This document shows positions 33,559-41,032 of a DNA stretch of 64,000 nucleotides, in pieces. Under the pieces are notes generated by a model. It worked only from the letters and a program-made list of their open reading frames with translations, was not told where the DNA came from and made no database searches. Numbering within the stretch: position 1 is the first letter of the stretch; each line of letters begins with the position of its first letter. This stretch comes from RUG714 sp964623515 (GTDB lineage Bacteria; Bacillota; Clostridia; Oscillospirales; Acutalibacteraceae). Position numbers and translations under genes: made by a program. The stretch spans positions 34,195-98,194 of the forward strand of contig CAZURV010000003.1 in assembly GCA_964623515.1 (NCBI GenBank), given 5' to 3'.

Positions 33559-36123
33559 ATGAAGAACGAAAAATTTCATGTTTCGGGTATGACCTGCGCT
33601 GCGTGTCAGGCGAACGTTACAAGGGCGGTTCAGAAGCTCGGCGGTGTTGATTCGGTCAACGTAAATCTGCTTTCGGGACGTATGGATGTAAAATATAATG
33701 AAACAGAAACGGACGAGGGAGCGATTATGTCCGCAGTGGAAGCCATAGGATACGGCGTTTCGCCTCTGAATACGTCCGGTAATGACAAAAGCACTTTCCG
33801 TTCTCAGTGGAATATGCGGCAAGAAAGAGCTGAAAATGAACAAAAAGCTATGAAGAAAAGACTTGTAACTTCGATTGTTTTGCTGATTCCTCTTATGTAT
33901 ATAGCGATGGCTTCGATGGCAGGGCTTCCGATTTTTCCGTTCTTTAAGGGAATGGAGAACTCCCTTATTTTCGCTTTTGCGCAGTTCCTTTTAACCGTGC
34001 CGATTGTCTTTATTAACCGCAAATTTTATATTTCCGGGTTTAAGGCGTTGGCAAAACGCGCACCGAATATGGATTCACTTGTGGCGATAGGTTCAGCTGC
34101 GGCGTTGATTTACGGTATAGCCGCAATATTCTGTATGGCATACGGTTTAGGGCATCATAACGAGGAACTTGTTCATAAATATATGCATTCGCTTTATTTT
34201 GAATCCGCAGCTATGATTTTAACGCTTGTTACCGTTGGTAAATATTTGGAAGCAAAATCAAAAGCAAAAACTTCGGACGCACTCGGCAGACTTGTGAATC
34301 TTGCCCCCAAAACAGCATCTGTTATAAGAAACGGAAATGAAATAACGATACCTGCCGAACAGGTGGTACGGGGGGATATCGTTGTGATACGTCCCGGAGA
34401 TACGCTTCCGGTAGACGGCGTGATAACCGAGGGATTCGGATTTTTGGATCAGTCGGCAATTACAGGAGAGAGCATACCTGTTGCAAAGGGAGTTGGTGAA
34501 AACGTAATTTCAGCCACCGCCAATAAAAACGGAACGTTTAAATTCAAAGCGCTGAACGTAGGCGAAAATACAACGCTTTCAAAAATCATTCAGCTTGTGG
34601 ACGAAGCGGGAAGCACAAAAGCCCCGATTGCCCGCGTTGCAGATAAGGTAAGCGGTATTTTCGTTCCGGCTGTTATCGTGATTGCGCTTATCACTATGAT
34701 TATATGGTTGATTGCGGGAAAAGGCCCGGAGTTTGCAGTTACGAATGCAATATCCGTGCTGGTTATATCCTGCCCGTGTGCGCTTGGGCTTGCTACGCCT
34801 GTTGCAATTATGGTCGGAACAGGAAAGGCAGCCGAATTCGGTATTCTTGTCAAAAATGCGGAAAGTCTGGAAAATCTGCATTCGGTGGATATAATCGTTT
34901 TGGATAAAACAGGCACAATAACCTCCGGTCATCCGGCGGTAACGGATATTATTCCTTTGAATCCGAATGTTTCTGCGGATGAATTTCTTTCAGAAGCCGC
35001 TGCTGTTGAAATCGGAAGCGGGCATCCTCTTGCGCAGGCGGTAACGGAGCGCGCCCAAAGCGAAAATTTGATGCTTCCCAAGGTGGATAATTTTTCTTCC
35101 GTATCCGGCAGAGGAGTAACTGCGCAGATAGGTGAAAATCAGTTTGCGGGCGGAAATGCTGCATTTATGCGAGAAAACGGATATGAATCCGATGAAAATA
35201 CGGAACTTCATATCCGCAGATTGGCCAATGAGGGAAAAACGCCGCTTTTGTTTTATAAAAACGGCGCGCCCGAGGGAATTATTGCCGTTGCCGATACGGT
35301 GCGAGAATCAAGCCGTGCAGCAGTTCAGGAATTCAAAAAGCTCGGTATAGATGTAGTTATGCTTACCGGCGATAATAAAGTTACGGCGGAAGCTATCAGA
35401 ACGGAACTTGGAATTGAAAAAGTTATCGCCGATGTTATGCCTGCCGATAAGGAGCAGTGTATACGGGAGCTTCAGCAGAACGGACATACGGTTGCAATGG
35501 TCGGCGACGGTATAAACGATGCTCCTGCTTTGTCACGGGCGGATATAGGAATAGCTATCGGCGCGGGAACAGATATTGCAATAGATTCCGCAGACGTTAT
35601 CCTGATGAAAAATTCACTTTACGATGTTGTAACCGCTGTCAATTTAAGTCAATCGGTTATTCGCAATATTCATATGAATTTATTCTGGGCATTTTTCTAT
35701 AATTGCTTGGGCATACCTGTTGCGGCAGGAGTATTTTATTCGCTGTGGGGATTGCTGTTAAGTCCGATGCTGGGTGCGGCGGCGATGAGCTTGAGCTCGG
35801 TATGCGTTGTTCTGAATGCCTTGCGGTTAAGGTTTTTTAAAGCAAAAAAGAAGTATGAAATCAAGGAAAGCGTTTCGGATAATCCGGAACGGAAAGGAGA
35901 AAATACAATGAAAAAAATAATTTATGTGGACGGAATGATGTGTGCGCATTGCCAGGCTCACGTTCAGAACGCTTTATCTGCGGTGGACGGAGTAAGCGAG
36001 GTTACGGTTGATCTTGAAAATAAACTTGCGTCCGTAACGCTTTTGAAAGACGTTTCAGATAAGGAACTGGCAGACGCAGTTTCACAGGCGGGATATACAC
36101 CTGTTGAATGCAAAACGGTTTAG
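33559..36123 (+). CDS. copA: Copper-exporting P1B ATPase CopA fused to a C-terminal CopZ-like domain
   Basis: Pumps Cu(I) out of the cell. 854 residues. N-terminal metal-binding domain with 'GMTCAAC', eight membrane helices, 'TGES', the CPC motif 'VISCPCALGLATPV', phosphorylation site 'DKTGTITSG', and 'GDGINDAPAL'. Residues 784-854 are a second heavy-metal-associated domain, 'VDGMMCAHCQAHV', normally found as a separate chaperone CopZ or at the N-terminus. An RBS and ATG sit at the domain border (see next feature). Co-transcribed with csoR. Confidence 0.95.
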   Translation: MKNEKFHVSGMTCAACQANVTRAVQKLGGVDSVNVNLLSGRMDVKYNETETDEGAIMSAVEAIGYGVSPLNTSGNDKSTFRSQWNMRQERAENEQKAMKKRLVTSIVLLIPLMYIAMASMAGLPIFPFFKGMENSLIFAFAQFLLTVPIVFINRKFYISGFKALAKRAPNMDSLVAIGSAAALIYGIAAIFCMAYGLGHHNEELVHKYMHSLYFESAAMILTLVTVGKYLEAKSKAKTSDALGRLVNLAPKTASVIRNGNEITIPAEQVVRGDIVVIRPGDTLPVDGVITEGFGFLDQSAITGESIPVAKGVGENVISATANKNGTFKFKALNVGENTTLSKIIQLVDEAGSTKAPIARVADKVSGIFVPAVIVIALITMIIWLIAGKGPEFAVTNAISVLVISCPCALGLATPVAIMVGTGKAAEFGILVKNAESLENLHSVDIIVLDKTGTITSGHPAVTDIIPLNPNVSADEFLSEAAAVEIGSGHPLAQAVTERAQSENLMLPKVDNFSSVSGRGVTAQIGENQFAGGNAAFMRENGYESDENTELHIRRLANEGKTPLLFYKNGAPEGIIAVADTVRESSRAAVQEFKKLGIDVVMLTGDNKVTAEAIRTELGIEKVIADVMPADKEQCIRELQQNGHTVAMVGDGINDAPALSRADIGIAIGAGTDIAIDSADVILMKNSLYDVVTAVNLSQSVIRNIHMNLFWAFFYNCLGIPVAAGVFYSLWGLLLSPMLGAAAMSLSSVCVVLNALRLRFFKAKKKYEIKESVSDNPERKGENTMKKIIYVDGMMCAHCQAHVQNALSAVDGVSEVTVDLENKLASVTLLKDVSDKELADAVSQAGYTPVECKTV
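35908..36123 (+). CDS. Possible stand-alone CopZ made by internal initiation inside copA
   Basis: In frame with copA, GGAAAGGAG at 35891-35899 is followed 8 bases later by ATG 35908, and the 71-residue product is a complete CopZ-like copper chaperone ('MKKIIYVDGMMCAHC'). So the same DNA can give both a fused CopA-CopZ and free CopZ. This is seen in the sequence; that initiation really occurs is inference. An alternative view is that the RBS is a fossil of a former copA-copZ pair that lost its stop codon. Confidence 0.5.
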   Translation: MKKIIYVDGMMCAHCQAHVQNALSAVDGVSEVTVDLENKLASVTLLKDVSDKELADAVSQAGYTPVECKTV

Positions 36124-36399
36124 GCATATTGCGTTCAACTATCTTATGCCTAAAACGGCGATTTTCATAAATATTTTGTTTAGAATCTTCGCGTAATATT
36201 ATACCAGTTGTTGTATTTCCTGTTTTTTGTTGTTTTGTTTTCTTGGTTTGTCTATCAAATACAATTTTGCATTTGTTCCCCAAAGAGCATAACCGAAAGC
36301 GTCTTTTACGGATGCGGCTATAGCGTGTATTTTAGGAGAAAAAGGCTTATATGCGGAAGAATATGCAACAAAATCGGATTGAAATTCAATATTCTGCAG

Positions 36400-36838
36400 A
36401 AACTGAAAGCAAAAACAGCCGCCGGGGCATATTCGGTAAAGTTTTCATGGAGCAAGATAAACGGGAGCAACGGGGTTGCAGAATCTATCAGTATAATACT
36501 CAAACCAAAAAATATACGGGAATTGCAAATACATCTGTTTTTCATCTGATTAAAAATAAAAAAGCCGAATATACCCTATTCGCCGATGTCCCCGCCTCTT
36601 AGGCGGCAGGGTTCATTTTAGAATTTCAGCGTGAGTGATAATCTCCCCACTGAAACCCTGAGACGCGAACGCTCCCTGTGCAGGTTGCAATCGTTCGCAA
36701 GCCCCGTTTCAAGCGAGCTGATGGAGCACTGCTCCGATTTAAATTTACCGCTTCTTGTCAGAGTGCGCAACAGTTCGGGATTGAGCGGTTACAGCTTTAA
36801 AAATGTTATAAGTGTAAAAACAAAAAATAAATTGAGGT
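36400..36838 (+). pseudogene. Remnant of a fibronectin type III domain gene, broken by a frameshift and repeat copy 4
   Basis: Three pieces read as one Fn3 domain: 'LKAKTAAGAYSVKFSWSKI' at about 36403-36480, then after a frame change near 36478-36482 'RIYQYNTQTKKYTGIA' up to 36570, then, after the repeat insertion, 'VRVRNSSGLSGYSF' at about 36750-36838. Fn3 order and spacing are right. No intact start exists; the region 36124-36400 between copA and this remnant has only short, unconvincing frames (one, about 36310-36372, looks weakly coding). It is most likely what is left of a surface protein like the one at 19045. Confidence 0.65.
36570..36744 (+). repeat. Hairpin-rich dispersed repeat, copy 4
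   Basis: A 175-bp copy inserted inside the Fn3 remnant. Left end TATACCCTATTCGCCGATG, right end GCTCCGATTTAAAT. Because coding sequence on both sides lines up as one domain, this copy gives the clearest evidence of insertion into a formerly whole gene and helps set the element borders. Confidence 0.92.
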
Positions 36839-36867
36839 TATGTATCAAAATTCAAATCATTAAAATA

Positions 36868-36897
36868 AAGGCCTCCGGCTGAACCGGAGGTCTTTAT
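36868..36897. terminator. Terminator between the Fn3 remnant and purB
   Basis: AAAGGCCTCCGG / CCGGAGGTCTTT stem with a 5-base loop; works for the convergent purB on the minus strand and any plus-strand read-through. Confidence 0.75.
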
Positions 36898-36917
36898 CGT
36901 TGGTTTGAACCTTATTT

Positions 36918-38354
36918 TTATACGTTTATTTCAACAGAAACATCGTCGCAGTCCATATCGGTGAGCAGGGGCTTTACGATTTCGTCTATAAAACAGTTAA
37001 CCTGACTGACGCATCGTCCGATATATTTTTTAGGCTCAAGTTCTTTTTCAATTTCCTCTTTTGTAAGCGGGAAAGCAGGGTCTGCGGCTATTCGGTCAAT
37101 CAAATCGTTTTTCCCACCCTCAAGCTTAACTTTGCTTGCTGCAGCGTGTGAGTGAACGCGGAGCTTTTCGTGCAGTTCCTGTCTGTTTCCGCCGCGTTTA
37201 ACGCTTTCCATCATGATATTTTCAGTTGCCATAAACGGGAGCTTTTCCATAACGCGTCTGTTGATAACTTTAGGATATACGACAAGCCCGTCAGTTATAT
37301 TGATATAAATATTGAGAATTGCGTCAACAGCAAGGAATGCTTCCGAAACGGAAATCCTCTTGTTTGCGGAGTCATCGAGGGTTCTTTCAAACCACTGTGT
37401 GCCTGCGGTAATTGCCGGATTTATCGTGTCTGCAATTACATATCTTGCAAGCGCGCAGATCCTTTCGCTGCGCATCGGATTCCTTTTATAGGGCATTGCG
37501 GACGAACCAATCTGATTTTTTTCAAAAGGTTCTTCTATTTCTTCAAAATTCTGAAGGATGCGCAAATCGTTGGCAAATTTGTAAGCGCTCTGCGCAAAAC
37601 CCGAAAGCACAGATAAAATATAACTGTCCGTCTTGCGCGAATATGTCTGACCGGAGACGGGAACAACGCCGTTGAATCCCATATCTCTTGCTATCATATT
37701 TTCAACGCAGAGCACTTTTTCTTCGTCTCCGCCGAAAAGCTCCATAAAACTTGCCTGCGTGCCGGTGGTTCCTTTTGAGCCGAGAAGTTTAAGCTTGTCT
37801 AGCTGATACTGCATATTTTCAATATCCATAATCAGTTCGTTCATCCAAAGCGTTGCGCGTTTTCCGACTGTTGTGAGCTGTGCACATTGCAGATGTGTGT
37901 AGGCAAGGCACGGCATATCTTTGTATCGATCTGCAAATTTCATAAGGTTTTTAAGCACCTGCGCGGATTTTTTAAGTACAATCTTTCCGGCTTCACGCAT
38001 TATAATTATATCGGTGTTGTCGCCCACATAGCAAGAAGTTGCTCCCAGGTGAATAATCGGCTCTGCGGCGGGGCACTGCTTGCCATAAGCGTAAACGTGG
38101 CTCATAACATCGTGCCTGCATTCTTTTTCTCTTGCCTGGGCTACATCATAATTTATATCGTCTTTGTGTTCTTCAAGCTGCTGAATTTGCTCGTCCGTTA
38201 TGTGCAGACCGTTTGCTTTTTCGGCTTTTGCAAGCGCAATCCAGAGCCTTCTCCAGGTTCTGAATTTAAAATTTTGTGAGAAAACATACTGCATTTCATC
38301 GCTTGCGTATCTTGTTGAAAAAGGTGAAACATATTTATCATATTTGTTTGCCAT
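36918..38354 (-). CDS. purB: Adenylosuccinate lyase
   Basis: Cleaves adenylosuccinate and SAICAR in purine biosynthesis. 478 residues with the fumarase/lyase signature 'GSSAMPYKRNPMRSERICAL', the catalytic His region 'YTHLQCAQLTTVG' and 'GTTGTQASFMELFGGDEEKV'. AAGGAGG precedes the ATG by about 7 bases. No other purine genes are near, so it is transcribed alone, divergent from the response regulator. I saw no purine riboswitch in the 228-base gap. Confidence 0.95.
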   Translation of the reverse strand: MANKYDKYVSPFSTRYASDEMQYVFSQNFKFRTWRRLWIALAKAEKANGLHITDEQIQQLEEHKDDINYDVAQAREKECRHDVMSHVYAYGKQCPAAEPIIHLGATSCYVGDNTDIIIMREAGKIVLKKSAQVLKNLMKFADRYKDMPCLAYTHLQCAQLTTVGKRATLWMNELIMDIENMQYQLDKLKLLGSKGTTGTQASFMELFGGDEEKVLCVENMIARDMGFNGVVPVSGQTYSRKTDSYILSVLSGFAQSAYKFANDLRILQNFEEIEEPFEKNQIGSSAMPYKRNPMRSERICALARYVIADTINPAITAGTQWFERTLDDSANKRISVSEAFLAVDAILNIYINITDGLVVYPKVINRRVMEKLPFMATENIMMESVKRGGNRQELHEKLRVHSHAAASKVKLEGGKNDLIDRIAADPAFPLTKEEIEKELEPKKYIGRCVSQVNCFIDEIVKPLLTDMDCDDVSVEINV

Positions 38355-38521
38355 TATTCAGCCTCCTTTTAATTTCTGTTTATATCATACCACACAAAGC
38401 CTTTATTTAAAATATTTGATAAGCCCAAATAAAAGTAATTTTTCAATCGTATTATAGTTAAATTTTACAAAAGTTTGTTATTGGCTTAAATATTCGGTTG
38501 TGCAAACAGAATCCTTTCAGC

Positions 38522-38535
38522 TTACAATATTGTAA
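38522..38535. promoter_or_regulatory. Palindrome before the response regulator gene
   Basis: TTACAATATTGTAA, a perfect 14-base palindrome about 50 bases before the response regulator start. A possible site for autoregulation; unproven. Confidence 0.35.
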
Positions 38536-38582
38536 TATAAAAAATCGATGTTGTATGGTAAAATGGAAAAGAGGTGAATCGT

Positions 38583-39260
38583 ATGAAAATATTTGTGCTT
38601 GAAGACGACAACGCCATAGGAATAGGTTTAACGTATTCTCTGAATAAAGAGGGCTATGAAGTGACGCTTGCAAAAACCGTGCAAGAAGCAAAAAAACTCA
38701 TTTCGGAAGCGGAATTTGAGCTTTATATACTTGATTTGACCCTGCCGGACGGAAGCGGATACGATATATGTAAACGCGTTAATGCAATGGGCGATTACCC
38801 AATCATATTTTTAACTGCATATGATGATGAAGTTAACGTGGTTATGGGTCTGGAGCTCGGCGCAGATGATTATATATCCAAGCCTTTCAGAATAAAAGAA
38901 CTTACTGCGCGTATCAAAAGCGTTTTGAGAAGATATAACAAAAACGGCGCGGAAAGCGAAATCCGCGTTCAGGATTTGACGGTTCTGACCAGTAAAATGA
39001 AAGGGATTAAAAACGGCAGAGAAATCATACTTACCGCTATGGAATACCGCCTGCTGATGATACTTATCAATAACAGGGGAACGGTACTCTCAAGGAGTGC
39101 CCTGATTGAAAATCTTTGGGATATAGATGGCGATTTTGTGAATGATAATACGCTGACTGTTTACATTAAACGGCTTCGGGATAAAATCGAAACAGAACCG
39201 AATAAACCGAAAATTATAAAAACAATAAAAGGACTGGGGCATGTGATTGAAAATGAATGA
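38583..39260 (+). CDS. OmpR-family response regulator
   Basis: Two-domain regulator of 225 residues: receiver domain with acidic pocket 'LEDD', phospho-acceptor Asp51 in 'LDLTLPDGSG', 'FLTAY' and 'SKPF', and a C-terminal winged helix with 'LTAMEYRLLMILINNRG' and 'TVYIKRLRDKIE'. Start chosen at ATG 38583 with GAGGTG upstream; GTG 38574 is in frame. The histidine kinase starts within its last codons, and an ABC exporter follows, so this is a typical antimicrobial-peptide or envelope-stress module. Confidence 0.93.
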   Translation: MKIFVLEDDNAIGIGLTYSLNKEGYEVTLAKTVQEAKKLISEAEFELYILDLTLPDGSGYDICKRVNAMGDYPIIFLTAYDDEVNVVMGLELGADDYISKPFRIKELTARIKSVLRRYNKNGAESEIRVQDLTVLTSKMKGIKNGREIILTAMEYRLLMILINNRGTVLSRSALIENLWDIDGDFVNDNTLTVYIKRLRDKIETEPNKPKIIKTIKGLGHVIENE

Positions 39261-40245
39261 CAGCAGAGTAAAAAGAAAACTGATTTTATCCGTGTGCGTC
39301 AGCGCGGCGGCTTCAGCGGCCTGTGCGTTTATAAGCTTGCCTTGTGCCGCAATATGCTTTTGCCTGGCTGCTTTTTTAAATACACTTTTTATTGTTGAAA
39401 CGAAAAAACGGTACAAAGAGCTTTCTCAGGTAAATAATTATCTTTTCCGCGTATGCGCCGGAGAATACAGCCTGGATATCCCAGATAACAGAGAGGGCGA
39501 GCTTTCCATCTTAAAAAACAATTTATATAAAGTTATCCTTCTTCTGCGTTCTTCAAACGATAAATTGAAACAGGACAAGCTGTTTCTTGCCGATTCGCTT
39601 GCAGATATATCGCATCAGCTTAAAACGCCCCTGAGTTCGGTTATCATTATGGCAGATCTGCTTAAAGATGAAACGGACGAGGCGCACAGGAATGAACTGA
39701 TTGATATTATTGAGAGCCAGGCCGAAAAAATGAACTGGCTTATAAAAACACTTCTGAAACTTGCAAAATTTGATGCCGGAACAATCAGCTTCAATCTGAA
39801 AGAGATTTACGCCGCCGAAGTGATAAAAAAAGCGACGGAACCGTTCCTTTCCGTTATGCATGAAAAAGGGTTAGAGATTATTATTGCGATAGACAATGCA
39901 TTTCGCTTTACGGGTGATTTTAACTGGAGCGTTGAAGCATTCGGCAATATCATCAAAAACTGCGTGGAACATACACCGAAGGGCGGACGTATAGAGATAA
40001 GCACCCGTGCAACCAATATTTATCATGAGATTTCCGTTAAAGACAGCGGAATCGGGATTTCACCCGAAGATCTTCCGCATATATTCGAGCGCTTTTATAC
40101 AGGCAAAGATTCTTCTTCGGAAAGCATCGGCATAGGGCTTGCACTTTCCAAAACCGTTTTTGCAAGGGAAAAGGCGGATATATCGGTATCGAGCGGAAGC
40201 GGAGGCACACGGTTTGACGTAAGATTTTATAAAGTTATTATTTAA
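39247..40245 (+). CDS. Sensor histidine kinase with short extracytoplasmic loop
   Basis: 332 residues. Two N-terminal membrane helices (about 10-48) with almost nothing between them, the layout of intramembrane-sensing kinases; a HAMP-like linker, H-box 'LADISHQLKTPLSS', N-box 'IIKNCVEHTPKGG', and G-boxes 'DSGIGISPEDLPHIFERF' and 'GIGLALS'. Start at TTG 39247 has GGGG 7 bases upstream; ATG 39253 is the alternative. It overlaps the response regulator. In this type the neighbouring ABC transporter often acts as the real sensor. Confidence 0.9.
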   Translation: MKMNDSRVKRKLILSVCVSAAASAACAFISLPCAAICFCLAAFLNTLFIVETKKRYKELSQVNNYLFRVCAGEYSLDIPDNREGELSILKNNLYKVILLLRSSNDKLKQDKLFLADSLADISHQLKTPLSSVIIMADLLKDETDEAHRNELIDIIESQAEKMNWLIKTLLKLAKFDAGTISFNLKEIYAAEVIKKATEPFLSVMHEKGLEIIIAIDNAFRFTGDFNWSVEAFGNIIKNCVEHTPKGGRIEISTRATNIYHEISVKDSGIGISPEDLPHIFERFYTGKDSSSESIGIGLALSKTVFAREKADISVSSGSGGTRFDVRFYKVII

Positions 40246-40291
40246 TAAATCGGTCTGCTTGGCAAGTGCATGACAAAACTGTTATTTTAAA

Positions 40292-40312
40292 TTCACCGTA
40301 ATGTAAGGTGAA
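40292..40312. promoter_or_regulatory. Candidate response regulator operator before the ABC transporter
   Basis: Inverted repeat TTCACC - 9 bases - GGTGAA, with a GTAA-T-GTAA direct repeat inside the spacer, 37 bases before the ATPase gene. A good candidate for the site through which the upstream two-component system induces the transporter. Confidence 0.45.
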
Positions 40313-40348
40313 CAGCGTAACATGATGTCCGAAAGGAGTTAAGGGAAA

Positions 40349-41032
40349 ATGGATATTTTGAAAGTTGAAAACTTAACAAAAACTTACGGAAAGGGAGCAC
40401 TCGCCGTAAAGGCGCTTGATTATGTTTCCTTTTCTGTTGAAAAAGGACAGTTTGTTGCGATTGTAGGTCCGTCAGGCTCGGGTAAATCGACGCTTCTTCA
40501 TATTTTGGGCGGCGTAGATAAAGCAACATCCGGAAATGTAGTGATCGATAAAACGGATATTTCTTCTCTTGATGAAACTGCGCTTGCGATTTTCCGCAGG
40601 AGGCAGATTGGGCTGATTTATCAGTTTTATAATCTGATACCGATTCTTACGGTATATGAAAACATAACACTTCCTCTGCTTCTGGACGGCAGGAAGCCCA
40701 ATGAAAACAGTATTGAACATATTGTGAACGCGTTGGGCCTTTCACAGCGTCTTGCTTATCTTCCGAATCAGCTTTCGGGAGGTCAGCAGCAGAGAGTGTC
40801 AATCGGCAGGGCGCTTATCAATAATCCCTCTCTTTTGCTTGCGGATGAGCCGACGGGAAATTTGGATAGTGAAAACAGCCGTGAAATTATAAAACTTCTC
40901 AGGCAGTTTAATGAAGAATACAATCAAACAGTTATTATGATTACGCATGATGAAAAAATTGCCCTTTCAGCGGACAGAGTTATTGCAATAGAAGACGGAA
41001 GCATTGTTCGGGATGAGGTGATGAGGAAGTGA
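40349..41032 (+). CDS. ABC transporter ATPase of the MacB/LolD/BceA type
   Basis: 227 residues with Walker A 'GPSGSGKSTLL', Q-loop 'IGLIYQFYNLIPILT', signature 'LSGGQQQRVSIGRALI', Walker B 'LLLADEPTGNLDS' and H-loop 'MITHDEK'. This subtype pairs with FtsX-like permeases that export peptides or pull antibiotics from the membrane. GAAAGGAG precedes the ATG. Overlaps the permease by 4 bases (GTGA). Confidence 0.93.
   Translation: MDILKVENLTKTYGKGALAVKALDYVSFSVEKGQFVAIVGPSGSGKSTLLHILGGVDKATSGNVVIDKTDISSLDETALAIFRRRQIGLIYQFYNLIPILTVYENITLPLLLDGRKPNENSIEHIVNALGLSQRLAYLPNQLSGGQQQRVSIGRALINNPSLLLADEPTGNLDSENSREIIKLLRQFNEEYNQTVIMITHDEKIALSADRVIAIEDGSIVRDEVMRK

Noticed and set aside
11598..36744. Dispersed repeats as a CRISPR array
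   Set aside because: Units are about 170 bp, lie thousands of bases apart and in two orientations, and no cas gene is present.
38355..38582. Purine riboswitch before purB
   Set aside because: No purine-aptamer junction pattern or paired terminator could be found in the 228-base gap.
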